The position numbers and the translations under genes were made by a program. Below the pieces are notes generated by a model that did no database searches, was not told the DNA's origin, and worked only from the letters and a program-made list of their open reading frames with translations. From positions 62,001 to 126,000 of the forward strand of contig JACKOV010000002.1 of the NCBI GenBank assembly GCA_024234075.1: 64,000 nt of DNA, given 5' to 3'. Origin of the DNA: Nevskiaceae bacterium (GTDB lineage Bacteria > Pseudomonadota > Gammaproteobacteria > Steroidobacterales > Steroidobacteraceae). Positions within the stretch are counted from its first letter, which is position 1; the number at the start of each line of letters is the position of its first letter. Of the stretch, positions 9,306 through 18,663 are shown piece by piece.

Positions 9306-10520
9306 TCAGTGACTGCCGGCCGAGGCGGGTGCTGCCGCATCCGCCGGCGGTGTCGTCACCAGATCGGGCTGATCCATCGGCACCACGACCGGCTTGACCG
9401 GCATGCCCGGAAAGAAAATCTTGCGGATGCCGTTGATGACCACCCGATCGCCGGGCTGAAGACCTTCGCGCACGATCCGCAGACCCTCGGCCTCGCCGCC
9501 GAGCTGCAGGTCGCGGCGCATCGCCCGGCCGTCGTCGCCGACGACATAGACGTAGCGGCGATCCTGGTCGGTGACCAGTGCCCGCTCGTTGACCAGGATC
9601 GCGTCGTGCTGGCCGCTGCCGACCAGTTGTACGCGCGCGAACATGCCCGGCGTGAAGTGGCGATCCGTGTTCGGCAGCACGGCGCGCGCGCGGATCGTGC
9701 CGGTCCGCGGGTCGAGGGCATTGTCGATGAACACCATCTCACCCTCATGCGGATAACCCTGCTCGTCGGCCAGTGCGACCCGCACCGGATTGCGCGCATC
9801 GCGCGAGCTCGGCCGCTCGCCGTTGCGCGACATCGCCTGGTACTTGAGGTACATGCGCTCGTCGCCTTCGAACTCCACGTAGACCGGATCCGCCGAAACG
9901 AGGGTCGTCAGCAGCGTCTGACCGGCGGTGACGAGATTGCCCGGCCGCACCGCCGCCAGGCTGGCCTGGCCGGCGATCGGTGCACGGATCCGCGTGAACT
10001 CCACGTTCAGCTCGGCCTGGCGCTCCTGGGCCTGCGCCGCCTTGAGATCGGCCTCGGCCTGCAGTTGCTCGCCGCGGCGGGTTTCGAGTTCTTCCGCGGA
10101 AACCGCCCGCGCGGCCTTGAGCTGTTCGGCGCGCTGATATTCCGTGCGCGCGACCTGCAGCCGCGTCGCGGCGCGTGCAGTATTGGCTTGCGCACTCGCC
10201 AGTGCGGCGCGGTACTCGCGATCGTCGACCGTGAACAGCAGCGCGCCCTTGGCCACCTCGCCGCCCTCGCGGAAATGCACACCGGCGAGATAGCCCGTGA
10301 CCCGCGGCCGCAACTCGACGGTCTCGATGGCGGCGATCCGCCCGTCATAGGTATCCCACTCGACGATCGGCCGGGCTTCCACCACTGCGACGTTGACCTC
10401 GGGCGGCGGCATCTCGGGCGGACCGCCCGGAGCGCAGCCGGAAAGCGCACCCACGAGCAGGAGCATCGGCGCGGCCACGACCGCGGTCGCGCGGAACTGG
10501 GAGACGACAATCTTGGACAT
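9306..10520 (-). CDS. RND efflux periplasmic adaptor (membrane fusion) lipoprotein
   Basis: 404 residues. Signal peptide with lipobox LSGC, then a barrel-sandwich hybrid (VELRPRVTGYLAGVHFREGGEV), an alpha-helical hairpin (AQANTARAATRLQVARTEYQ...) and the second lipoyl half (NVEFTRIRAPIAGQASLAAV). It bridges the RND pump and the outer-membrane channel. First gene of the operon; the pump gene starts 19 nt after its stop. No local regulator gene is adjacent. Confidence 0.93.
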   Translation of the reverse strand: MSKIVVSQFRATAVVAAPMLLLVGALSGCAPGGPPEMPPPEVNVAVVEARPIVEWDTYDGRIAAIETVELRPRVTGYLAGVHFREGGEVAKGALLFTVDDREYRAALASAQANTARAATRLQVARTEYQRAEQLKAARAVSAEELETRRGEQLQAEADLKAAQAQERQAELNVEFTRIRAPIAGQASLAAVRPGNLVTAGQTLLTTLVSADPVYVEFEGDERMYLKYQAMSRNGERPSSRDARNPVRVALADEQGYPHEGEMVFIDNALDPRTGTIRARAVLPNTDRHFTPGMFARVQLVGSGQHDAILVNERALVTDQDRRYVYVVGDDGRAMRRDLQLGGEAEGLRIVREGLQPGDRVVINGIRKIFFPGMPVKPVVVPMDQPDLVTTPPADAAAPASAGSH

Positions 10521-10827
10521 GATCTAAATCCGCAGTGAACAGCGATACCCCGGCATCGGCTCCAGCGGGACAGGAGCAAGGATCGATTGCGGGGAAGTCA
10601 CAGGACGTATGACAGTCCTGCAAGCCGACATAGTCTAGCCGCTCGAATGCATTCTGTCCTGTGGGGGCGTGAAGACTCATCGGCCCGAAACACGGGAGCC
10701 AACACCGGCGTCAACGGATTCCGACAGACCACCTGCGGCAGTCGCGCTCGTGGGCGGCCAGGCCATCGCTGCCCATGGATTCAAACGCGTTTCCAAAGAC
10801 AAGTAGCCGACAGATCACCGCACCCGC
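10521..10827. other. Intergenic region upstream of the efflux operon
   Basis: 307 bp with no supportable gene. It contains an inverted repeat CAGGAC-N8-GTCCTG at 10601-10620, about 80 nt upstream of the adaptor start, and a further GTCCTG near 10655. These may form an operator for a TetR- or LysR-type regulator encoded elsewhere; that is inference from symmetry only. Confidence 0.35.
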
Positions 10828-12537
10828 TCACAGCAGTCCTTCGATCGGCAACAACCCCAGCAGCAGCACCAGCAGCTTGCGGCCCGCCGAGGCGTTGGGC
10901 TCGCGGTCGTAGCGCTGTTCCTTGCCATCCGCACGGCGTTCCATCCACTCGAGACGTTCGCGCGCATCGAGCTGCACGCGGTACGACACTTCGGGAACGC
11001 GCCGCTCGAAGGTCCGCTGCAGCGATCGCGCCCACTCCGGTGAATCGATCACGATGCCAAGCTCGGTGTTGTGCAATGCCGAGCGCAGATCGAAATTGAA
11101 CGAGCCGATGAACAGACGTTTGCCGTCGACCGCGAAGGTCTTGGCATGCAGGCTGGCATCGGAACTGCCCAACCTGCCCGAGCCGCCCACATTCCCTGCG
11201 AGCACGCTGCTCTCCGATCCGTTGCGCGCAACGTTCTCCGGCGGGGCGGACGTATCACGACCCGCAGCCGATCGACGCTCCTGCGGCGCCGCGGGTCGCG
11301 GCGCCGTAGCCGACCGGCGCCCGGCGCCACGCGGCCCGATGCGGAGATTGCCGACTTGGCGGCGCAGCTCCCAGAGTTCGACGCCGGCTTTCAGCAAGGC
11401 ACGCCGGCGCTTCGCATAGCCGGAGTGCACGGCAGCCACGTCGGTCGATTCCAGCGCATTGGTCAGCACTTTGACCGTGGCGCCACCCTGCGTCATCGCG
11501 GCCAGCGCCTGCGTCCCTTCGCGGCCCGGCACGAAATACGGCGAGACCAGCAACAACTCGCTGTGCACCGGCCCAGCAAAGACTTCCTCCAGACGAGACG
11601 TCAACAGCTCGTCGCGTCTGGCCCGGCCGAGGCCCTTGGCCGGATCGTCGACGACCAGCTGCGCGGTCGCCCATTCGAACGACAGTTCGTCGGCCATCAC
11701 GTCGCGCATCACTCGCGTGCCGCGGACGCGTTCGAGATAGCGCTGCGCCTCTGGCAGACTGTCGAGCTCCTCGCCGAGCCGGGCGACCGCCTCGAGCTGC
11801 GCCGGTGGCGGCGGCGGCAGCAAACGATCGACCGGATAGGCCGAGTCGCTGCGCCAGTATTCGTCGAAGGAACGCGCGACCTCAGCGACGATCGGGCCTA
11901 CGGCGACGACGTCGAGATCGATGAAACCCAGACTGTCGCCGGCGTCGAAGTACTCGTTGCCGATGTTGCGCCCGCCGACCAGGGTCGCCGCGCCATCGAC
12001 GGTCAGCGACTTGTTGTGCATCCGCCGGTTGAGGCGCGCGAAATCGGTCAGGAAACCGAGCGGCCGCCAGCGGCGATGCCGGAACGGATTGAACAGCCGG
12101 ATCTCGATGTTCGGCTGCGCCGCGAGCGCCGCCAGCAGCGGGTCGAGGCCCTGGGTGTTGTTGTCGTCGAGCAGCAGCCGCACCTGCACGCCCCGCGCGG
12201 CCGCGCGCCGCAGCGCGTCGAACATCAACCGGCCGGTCACATCGGCACGCCAGATGTAGTATTGGGCATCGAGGCTGCGCACGGCGGCATCGATCATCAC
12301 GATCCGCGCCGCAAACGCATCCTCGCCATCGGGCAGCGAGTAGAAACCGGAAAGCCCCGGATGGGCCGTCAGGCCAGGCTGCAACGCCTCGTGCAGCGGC
12401 GAGCCGGGAACGCTGGCCACCGCCGTCGATTCGCTGCGCCCGTCCAGCGACGGCAGGCTGGCGCAGCCACCGAGCAGCAGCAGGGTCGCCAGCAGCCAGA
12501 GCGTGTGCAGGCTCGGTCGCGACGGGCCTCGGATCAT
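10828..12537 (-). CDS. Phospholipase D-family lipoprotein (cardiolipin synthase ClsC-like)
   Basis: 569 residues from the ATG at 12537, which has a GAGGAG ribosome site. Lipobox LLLGGC near residue 21. Two HKD half-sites are visible: HNKSLTVDGAATLVGGRN and HAKTFAVDGKRLFIGSFN, each with downstream Gly/Asn, so the catalytic pair is intact. The layout resembles YmdC/ClsC-type phosphatidyltransferases, but the N-terminal lipoprotein signal means it acts on the periplasmic face. A low-complexity Arg/Ala/Ser-rich insert of about 60 residues precedes the second HKD and is unusual. Specific reaction not certain. Confidence 0.85.
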   Translation of the reverse strand: MIRGPSRPSLHTLWLLATLLLLGGCASLPSLDGRSESTAVASVPGSPLHEALQPGLTAHPGLSGFYSLPDGEDAFAARIVMIDAAVRSLDAQYYIWRADVTGRLMFDALRRAAARGVQVRLLLDDNNTQGLDPLLAALAAQPNIEIRLFNPFRHRRWRPLGFLTDFARLNRRMHNKSLTVDGAATLVGGRNIGNEYFDAGDSLGFIDLDVVAVGPIVAEVARSFDEYWRSDSAYPVDRLLPPPPPAQLEAVARLGEELDSLPEAQRYLERVRGTRVMRDVMADELSFEWATAQLVVDDPAKGLGRARRDELLTSRLEEVFAGPVHSELLLVSPYFVPGREGTQALAAMTQGGATVKVLTNALESTDVAAVHSGYAKRRRALLKAGVELWELRRQVGNLRIGPRGAGRRSATAPRPAAPQERRSAAGRDTSAPPENVARNGSESSVLAGNVGGSGRLGSSDASLHAKTFAVDGKRLFIGSFNFDLRSALHNTELGIVIDSPEWARSLQRTFERRVPEVSYRVQLDARERLEWMERRADGKEQRYDREPNASAGRKLLVLLLGLLPIEGLL

Positions 12538-12653
12538 CGGCGCTCCTCGTCGGTGAGGTGGCGGGATGCTAACCACTCGCGTCCATCGGGTCGATTGTCC
12601 GGCGAGCCGGGGCCGGCGAGGCGGCCGCGCCGGCCGGCGCGGTCGGCAGCCGT

Positions 12654-12659
12654 TATACT
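12654..12659 (+). promoter_or_regulatory. Putative -10 element for glyQS
   Basis: TATACT, 43 nt upstream of the glyQ ATG. It implies a start near 12666, which favours the downstream ATG (12702) over an in-frame start at 12663. The -35 region is GC-rich and not clear. Confidence 0.45.
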
Positions 12660-12701
12660 TGCGTGCTGCGAGTCGCAACCCCGCGACCGATCGACCACAA
12701 C

Positions 12702-13631
12702 ATGCCCAAGACCTTCCAGGAACTGATCTTCGCGCTGCAGAAATACTGGTCCGACCAGGGTTGCGTGATCCTCCAGCCTTACGACATGGAGATGGGTGCA
12801 GGAACCTTCCACACCGCAACGTTCCTGCGCTCGATCGGCCCGGAGCCCTGGAGCGCGGCCTATGTGCAGCCCTCGCGCCGCCCGACCGATGGCCGCTACG
12901 GCGACAATCCGTTCCGCCTGCAGCGCTACTACCAGTTCCAGGTCGTCATCAAACCCTCGCCGCTCGACATCCTCGACCGCTACATCGGTTCGCTAAAAAT
13001 GCTCGGCTTCGACCCGCTGGTGAACGACATCCGCTTCGTCGAGGACAACTGGGAATCGCCGACACTCGGCGCCTGGGGTCTCGGCTGGGAAGTCTGGCTC
13101 AACGGCATGGAGGTCACGCAGTTCACCTATTTCCAGCAGGTCGGCGGCCTCGACTGCCGGCCCGTGACCGCCGAGATCACTTACGGCCTCGAGCGCCTGG
13201 CCATGTATCTGCAGGGCGTCGACAGCGTGTTCGACCTGGTCTGGACCGACGGACCGCTCGGCCGCGTCACCTATCGCGACGTCTATCATCAGAACGAAGT
13301 CGAGCAGTCGGCCTACAACTTCGAACACGCCGACGTGCCGGTGCTGCTGCGTCATTTCGACGAGCACGAAGCCGCCTGCCAGAAGCTGCTCGAGGCGAAG
13401 CTCGCCTTGCCGGCCTACGAGCAGGTGCTGAAGGCTTCGCATACCTTCAACCTGCTCGACGCCCGCCGGGCGATTTCCGTCACCGAGCGCCAGCGTTACA
13501 TCCTGCGCGTGCGCACCCTGGCACGCGGTGTCGCCCAGGCCTACTACGACAGCCGCGAGGCGCTGGGTTTCCCGATGGTCGCGAGCGTCGCGGCTGCGGC
13601 CACGGCCAACCAGGCGAAGGTGGCGAAATGA
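12702..13631 (+). CDS. glyQ: Glycyl-tRNA synthetase alpha subunit
   Basis: Class II synthetase catalytic subunit of the bacterial alpha2beta2 glycyl-tRNA synthetase. 309 residues beginning MPKTFQELIFALQKYW, with the characteristic GCVILQPYDMEMGAGTFHTATFLR block and PTDGRYGDNPFRLQRYYQFQ. Both are near-invariant in GlyQ. The ribosome site is weak. Its stop overlaps the glyS start (ATGA), so the subunits are translationally coupled. Confidence 0.97.
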   Translation: MPKTFQELIFALQKYWSDQGCVILQPYDMEMGAGTFHTATFLRSIGPEPWSAAYVQPSRRPTDGRYGDNPFRLQRYYQFQVVIKPSPLDILDRYIGSLKMLGFDPLVNDIRFVEDNWESPTLGAWGLGWEVWLNGMEVTQFTYFQQVGGLDCRPVTAEITYGLERLAMYLQGVDSVFDLVWTDGPLGRVTYRDVYHQNEVEQSAYNFEHADVPVLLRHFDEHEAACQKLLEAKLALPAYEQVLKASHTFNLLDARRAISVTERQRYILRVRTLARGVAQAYYDSREALGFPMVASVAAAATANQAKVAK

Positions 13632-15739
13632 GTGCCGCAGCACCTGCCAAGGCACAGGACTTCCTGGTCGAGCTCGGCACCGAAGAACTGCCGCCGCTCG
13701 CACTGCCCGAGCTCGAGCGCGCCTTCGCCGCCGGCATCGACAAGGGTCTCGCCGACGCCGGCCTCGCGCACGGCGGCCTGAAATCCTTTGCCTCGCCGCG
13801 TCGCCTCGCGGTGCTGGTCCGCGAGCTCTCGGCACAGCAACCGGATCAGCAGATACGGCGCCGCGGGCCGCCGCTGAACGCGGCGTTCGATGCCGCCGGC
13901 CAGCCGACGCGGGCCGCACTGGCCTTCGCCGAAAGCGTCGGTGTCGCAGTCGAGGCGCTGGGACGCGTCCGCGAAGGCAAGGGCGAATTCCTGTTCCACG
14001 AAGGCAGTCGCGCCGGTGCGCCGACGCCCACGCTGCTGCCCGCCATCGTGCAGGCCTCGCTCGAGGCACTGCCGATCCCCAAGCGCATGCGCTGGGGTGC
14101 CGGCGAAGCCGAGTTCGTGCGGCCCGTGCACTGGCTGGTGATGCTGTTCGGCAGCGCGGTCGTGCCCGCCAGGATCCTCGACACCGAGGCCGGCAAGACC
14201 ACCCGCGGCCATCGCTTCCATGCCCCGGCGCCGCTGCCGCTGATTGCACCGGCGGACTATGCCGCCAGTCTGCGCGAGCGCGGCCGTGTGCTCGCCGACT
14301 TCGGCGAACGCCGCGAGCGGATCCGTTCGCAGGTGCTCGCGCGCGCCCAGACGTTGGGCGGCCGCGCGGTCATCGACGAGGCCCTGCTCGACGAAGTCAC
14401 GGCGCTGGTCGAGTGGCCGGTCGCGGTCGAAGGCCGTTTCGAGGATCGCTTCCTGCAGCTGCCACGCGAGGTGCTGGTCTCGACACTGCAGGAACACCAG
14501 CGCTACTTCGCGGTCGAGGATGCGAACGGCGCACTCACGCCGTGGTTCATCACGGTCAGCAACATCGAAAGCCGCGAACCGGTACGGGTGCGCGAGGGCA
14601 ACGAGCGCGTGGTGCGCCCGCGGCTGTCCGATGCCGCGTTCTTCTACGAACAGGACCGCAAGCGGCCGCTCGAAGACTTTGCCGCAGGCCTCGACACGGT
14701 CACCTTCCAGACCAGACTCGGTTCGGTCGGCGACAAGGTTCGCCGCACGGCCCAGCTCGCGGCCCGGCTCGCCGGTCCGGTCGGCGCCGATCCGGTGCAG
14801 GTCGCGCGTGCCGCGCAGCTCGCCAAATGCGATCTGCAGAGCGCGATGGTCGGCGAGTTTCCGGAACTGCAGGGCATCATGGGCGCGTACTACGCGGCGG
14901 CCGACGGCGAACCCGCCGAAGTCGCCAGCGCCTTGCGCGAGCACTACCAGCCTCGCGGCGCTGGCGATGCCCTGCCGCAGACCCGCTGCGGCATCACGGT
15001 CGCGCTGGCCGACAAGCTCGACACGCTCGCCGGCATTTTCGCGATCGGCCAGAAGCCGACCGGCACCAAGGACCCTTACGGCCTGCGTCGCGCGGCGATC
15101 GGCTGCCTGCGCATCATTCTCGAGCAGCGGCTCGATCTGGACCTGCGGCCCTACATCGTCGCAGCGCTGGACGCCCAGCCGGTCGAGAACCCGGCCGCAG
15201 CCGGCGAACTGCTCGGCTTCATGATGGAGCGCCTGCGCGCCTGGTATCTCGGCGAAGGCCAGCAGCGTGACGACGGTACCGTCAGCTTCACCACCGAGAT
15301 GTTCGACGCGGTGCTGGCGGCGCAGCCCTCGGCACCGTTCGACTTCGATGCGCGGCTGCGCGCCCTGGCGGCATTCCAGCAGCGTCCCGAGGCGGCGAGC
15401 CTCGCGGCGGCCAACAAGCGCATCGCCAACATCCTGCGCAAATCCACCGGCGATGCGCCCGCTGTGGTCGAGCCGGCCGCACTGGTGGCACCGGCCGAGC
15501 AGGCGCTGCACGCCGCCGTCGCGGCACTGGCCGACGAAGTCGCCAGCGCGGTCGCGGCGCGCGACTACGACGGCGCACTGGCGCGCCTCGCATCACTGCG
15601 GCCGCCGATCGACGCATTCTTCGAACAGGTCATGGTCAACGATCCCGACGCCCGGCTGCGCACCAACCGCCTGGCGCTGGTGGCGCAGATCCGCAAACTG
15701 TTCGGCGGCGTCGCCGATCTGTCCCGTCTGCCCGGCTAG
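13628..15739 (+). CDS. glyS: Glycyl-tRNA synthetase beta subunit
   Basis: 703 residues starting at the ATG that overlaps the glyQ stop. It opens with DFLVELGTEELPPLALPELE, the GlyS signature. Central blocks include EVLVSTLQEHQRYFAV and RPRLSDAAFFYEQDRK. The C-terminal region provides the HD and DALR anticodon-binding domains. It recognises tRNA-Gly and completes the heterotetramer with GlyQ. Confidence 0.97.
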   Translation: MSAAAPAKAQDFLVELGTEELPPLALPELERAFAAGIDKGLADAGLAHGGLKSFASPRRLAVLVRELSAQQPDQQIRRRGPPLNAAFDAAGQPTRAALAFAESVGVAVEALGRVREGKGEFLFHEGSRAGAPTPTLLPAIVQASLEALPIPKRMRWGAGEAEFVRPVHWLVMLFGSAVVPARILDTEAGKTTRGHRFHAPAPLPLIAPADYAASLRERGRVLADFGERRERIRSQVLARAQTLGGRAVIDEALLDEVTALVEWPVAVEGRFEDRFLQLPREVLVSTLQEHQRYFAVEDANGALTPWFITVSNIESREPVRVREGNERVVRPRLSDAAFFYEQDRKRPLEDFAAGLDTVTFQTRLGSVGDKVRRTAQLAARLAGPVGADPVQVARAAQLAKCDLQSAMVGEFPELQGIMGAYYAAADGEPAEVASALREHYQPRGAGDALPQTRCGITVALADKLDTLAGIFAIGQKPTGTKDPYGLRRAAIGCLRIILEQRLDLDLRPYIVAALDAQPVENPAAAGELLGFMMERLRAWYLGEGQQRDDGTVSFTTEMFDAVLAAQPSAPFDFDARLRALAAFQQRPEAASLAAANKRIANILRKSTGDAPAVVEPAALVAPAEQALHAAVAALADEVASAVAARDYDGALARLASLRPPIDAFFEQVMVNDPDARLRTNRLALVAQIRKLFGGVADLSRLPG

Positions 15740-15754
15740 CAGGAGCGCACAGCG

Positions 15755-16474
15755 ATGCAATGGCTGCGATCGCTGGTTTTCACCGTGTTCATGTTCGCCT
15801 GGACACTGGTGTACGCGGTGTTCTTCGTGCTGGTATCGTGGCTGTTTCCGGTGTCGACCCGCTACCGTCTCGCAGCCTGGTACGCGGCACGCCTGCTGGA
15901 TGTCCTGCGCCTGGTCTGCCGGCTGGACTACGAAGTCACGGGACTCGAGAACATCCCGGCAGAACCGCACGTCGTGCTGTGGAAACATTCCTCGGCCTGG
16001 GAAACCTTCGCGCAGTTCCTGGTCGGGCCGCCGAAGGTGCTGGTGCTCAAGCGCGAGCTGATGTTCATTCCTTTCTTCGGCTGGGGGCTCGCCCAGCTGC
16101 ACTCGATCGCCATCGATCGCAAGGCCGGCGCCTCGGCCGTGTCGCAGGTGCTCGGCCAGGGCAGCGCACGCCTCGCCGAAGGCCTCAGCATCCTGGTCTA
16201 TCCCGAAGGCACGCGCGTACCCGCCGGCGAGACCCGCAAGTTCGGCATCAGCGGCGCACTGCTCGCCAGTCGCACCGGCTGCCTGGTGGTACCGGTGACC
16301 CATGATGCCGGCTACTACTGGCCGCGCCGCGGGCTGCTGAAGAAACCCGGCACCATCCGCGTGGTCATCGGCCCACCGATCCAGGCCGCCGGCCGCGAGC
16401 CGCGCGAGATCAATGCCGAAGCGCAGGACATCATCACCACGACACTGGCTGAGATCCGGCGTCCCGCCGGCTAG
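15755..16474 (+). CDS. 1-acyl-glycerol-3-phosphate acyltransferase-like protein (PlsC family)
   Basis: 239 residues. One or two N-terminal membrane segments (residues 5-32), then an acyltransferase core. The catalytic box is KHSSAWE, so the usual H-x4-D is H-x4-E, a variant seen in a proteobacterial subgroup. The second box is VYPEGTR. It transfers an acyl chain to a lysophospholipid, or a related substrate, at the inner membrane. It follows glyS by 15 nt, probably in one operon. Confidence 0.85.
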   Translation: MQWLRSLVFTVFMFAWTLVYAVFFVLVSWLFPVSTRYRLAAWYAARLLDVLRLVCRLDYEVTGLENIPAEPHVVLWKHSSAWETFAQFLVGPPKVLVLKRELMFIPFFGWGLAQLHSIAIDRKAGASAVSQVLGQGSARLAEGLSILVYPEGTRVPAGETRKFGISGALLASRTGCLVVPVTHDAGYYWPRRGLLKKPGTIRVVIGPPIQAAGREPREINAEAQDIITTTLAEIRRPAG

Positions 16475-16483
16475 AATGGCCCG

Positions 16484-16993
16484 GTGCTGCGTACCATCGC
16501 CGATCTCTTCGATGCCCTGAAGCCCGCGCGCCGCGATGCCGATCCGGCGACGCAGGAGCATGCGCTGCAGCTCGCGACCGCGGTGTTGCTGGTCGAAGTG
16601 ATGCGCGCCGACGCCGAACTGCGCGACACCGAAAAGCCGGCGGTGCTGGCCGCGCTGCGCGAAAAGTTCGCGCTCGCCGACGACGAGCTGGCGCGGCTCT
16701 ATGAACTGGCCGAGGCGCGCTCGATCGAGGCGCACGACCTGCACAGCTTCACTGCAAGGCTGAACGCGGCCTTCGACGAGCCGCAGCGGGTACGCATGCT
16801 CGAACTGCTGTGGCGCGTCGCCTGGGCCGACGGACACGTCGATGCGCACGAGGACCATCTGCTGCGACGCCTGGCCGACCTGCTGCACGTGCGCCGTGCC
16901 GATGCCATCGGCGCCAAGCTGCGGGCGGAGCGCGACGCCGGTAGCGTGGATCCGGCGCAGGATACGGATCGAGAGCCGCGTCGATCGCCATGA
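16484..16993 (+). CDS. TerB-family protein
   Basis: 169 residues from a GTG at 16484, the only reasonable in-frame start. All-helical: the segment LATAVLLVEVMRADAELRDTEKPAVLAAL and the later VAWADGHVDAHEDHLLRRLADLLHV match the two-repeat acidic TerB/TerB-like fold, whose Asp and Glu positions bind metal in tellurite-resistance TerB. No other ter gene is nearby, so a role in tellurite resistance should not be assumed. Its stop overlaps the next start (ATGA). Confidence 0.78.
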   Translation: MLRTIADLFDALKPARRDADPATQEHALQLATAVLLVEVMRADAELRDTEKPAVLAALREKFALADDELARLYELAEARSIEAHDLHSFTARLNAAFDEPQRVRMLELLWRVAWADGHVDAHEDHLLRRLADLLHVRRADAIGAKLRAERDAGSVDPAQDTDREPRRSP

Positions 16994-18660
16994 CCCTGCC
17001 CAGGATCAGGCGCGATATCGTGCAGCTCGGCGAACGCCGTGTGCACTATCGCGTCGCCGGCGAAGGACCGCCGGTCGTCCTGCTGCATCAGTCACCGCGC
17101 AACTCCGCGGAACTGCTGCCGCTGATGCAGGTGCTGGCGCCGCACTTCCTGGTCATCGCCCCGGATACGCCCGGCTATGGCCAGTCGGATCCGGTGGCAC
17201 CCGCCGGCACCGAGCCGGACATCGATATCTTCGCCGATGCACTGATCGGCCTGCTCGATGCACTCGGCCTCGAGCGCGTCGCCCTGTTCGGCTCGCACAC
17301 CGGCGCCATCGTCGCGGTGCGAATCGCCAGCCGTTATCCGCAGCGTATCGCCGCGCTGGTCGCCAACGGCATCCTGATGACCACCCCCGAAGAGCGCAGC
17401 GACAAGGCCGATCGTTACCTGCCGCCGCTGGTGCCGCAATGGGACGGCAGCCACCTCGCCTGGCTGTGGAGCCGGCTGCGCGACCAGCTGGTGTTCTATC
17501 CCTGGTATCGCCACGATCCGGCGTACCGGATCCAGTGGTCGCAATCGCTCGCGGAGATCGATGCCGGCGCGCTCGACCTGCTCGAATCAGGTGACGACTA
17601 TCGCGGTGCCTACGGCGCGGTGCTTCGTTACGACATCACCGAGGACCTGCCGGCACTCGAGCTGCCGACGCTGCTGGTGGTTGCGAAACCGGATGCCCTG
17701 TCGCGCTTCGTCGAGGCCTATCCGCCGCTGCCGGCCTGTGTCGAGGTCGGCGTCGTGGCGGATTTCCCCGACGTGGCGCCCGCGACCCGCGATTTTCTGC
17801 GCCGGCAAACGCTCGCTCCCGCAGTCCTGCGTCCGCCCGGCTCCACAACGGATCACCGGCTGCGCGCGGAGTTCATCGACCTCGCCGGCGGGCAACTGCG
17901 AGTGCTGCGCGCCTCGGCCGATGGCGGGCGCCGGCTGCTGGTGCTGCACGATCTCGGCAGCTCCGCCACGGCGCTCGAGCCCATGCTGCGCGGTATCGCC
18001 GGACGACGCCCGCTGCTCGCACCCGATCTGCCGGGCCACGGCGAGAGCGCGCTGCAGGCTGCCATTTCGCCCGACGAGCTGGCGCAGGTCTTGATTCAGG
18101 CGCTGGCCGCACTCGGCGTCCGGGAGTTCGACCTGGTGGCGATCGGTGCCGCGGCCGCGATCGCACAATCGCTGCGCCGCAGCTGCGGTGCGCGAATCGT
18201 GCAGATGGCGTTGCTGGAACCCGTTCCCGTGCCGCCGGGGCAAGAGGCCCGCTCGTTCGCCCGGGCCCTGCTGCCCGATCTGACTCCCGACAGTGCCGGT
18301 TCGCACCTGCTGCGCGGCTGGATGCATCTGCGCGATCGCAGCCTGTATTTCCCTTGGCACGATCGCTCGACTGCCGCACAGCTCGCCGAGGGTCGCCCGC
18401 CGCGACCGGTGCAACAGCAGCGGGCCTTGATCGACCTGCTGAAATCGCGTGCCTGCCATGCTGCGCAGCTCGAAGCCGCACTCCTGGCACTCGATCTGTC
18501 GGGGCCGGAGCTGCACGATGCGCTGCGACTCGCACGGCCCGGCGCCGCGATCCGCCGCTTCGACGCCGGCGTGCTCGATCTGCCCGAAGAGCAATACCAG
18601 TGGGGCGCACGCCTGCTGCGCGCACTCGAGCGCGCACGGCCCGCCTCCTCAGGCCGCTAG
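16990..18660 (+). CDS. Tandem (two-domain) alpha/beta hydrolase-fold protein with altered active sites
   Basis: 556 residues made of two alpha/beta-hydrolase domains. The first (about 1-270) has the oxyanion-type HQSP loop and APDTPGYGQSD, but its nucleophile elbow reads G-S-H-T-G (residues 101-105), placing His103 where Ser normally sits. The second (about 295-550) has LVLHDLGSS and APDLPGHGES, but its elbow is IGAAAAIA near residue 385, with no nucleophile at all. The protein may have an unusual chemistry in domain 1 and a pseudoenzyme domain 2. It sits between TerB and two FAD oxidases, with the next gene only 3 nt downstream, suggesting a shared catabolic operon. The substrate is unknown. 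Confidence 0.72.
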   Translation: MTLPRIRRDIVQLGERRVHYRVAGEGPPVVLLHQSPRNSAELLPLMQVLAPHFLVIAPDTPGYGQSDPVAPAGTEPDIDIFADALIGLLDALGLERVALFGSHTGAIVAVRIASRYPQRIAALVANGILMTTPEERSDKADRYLPPLVPQWDGSHLAWLWSRLRDQLVFYPWYRHDPAYRIQWSQSLAEIDAGALDLLESGDDYRGAYGAVLRYDITEDLPALELPTLLVVAKPDALSRFVEAYPPLPACVEVGVVADFPDVAPATRDFLRRQTLAPAVLRPPGSTTDHRLRAEFIDLAGGQLRVLRASADGGRRLLVLHDLGSSATALEPMLRGIAGRRPLLAPDLPGHGESALQAAISPDELAQVLIQALAALGVREFDLVAIGAAAAIAQSLRRSCGARIVQMALLEPVPVPPGQEARSFARALLPDLTPDSAGSHLLRGWMHLRDRSLYFPWHDRSTAAQLAEGRPPRPVQQQRALIDLLKSRACHAAQLEAALLALDLSGPELHDALRLARPGAAIRRFDAGVLDLPEEQYQWGARLLRALERARPASSGR

Positions 18661-18663
18661 CCC

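Noticed and set aside
13544..15511. 655-codon minus-strand frame opposite glyS
   Set aside because: Antisense shadow of glyS with no domain.
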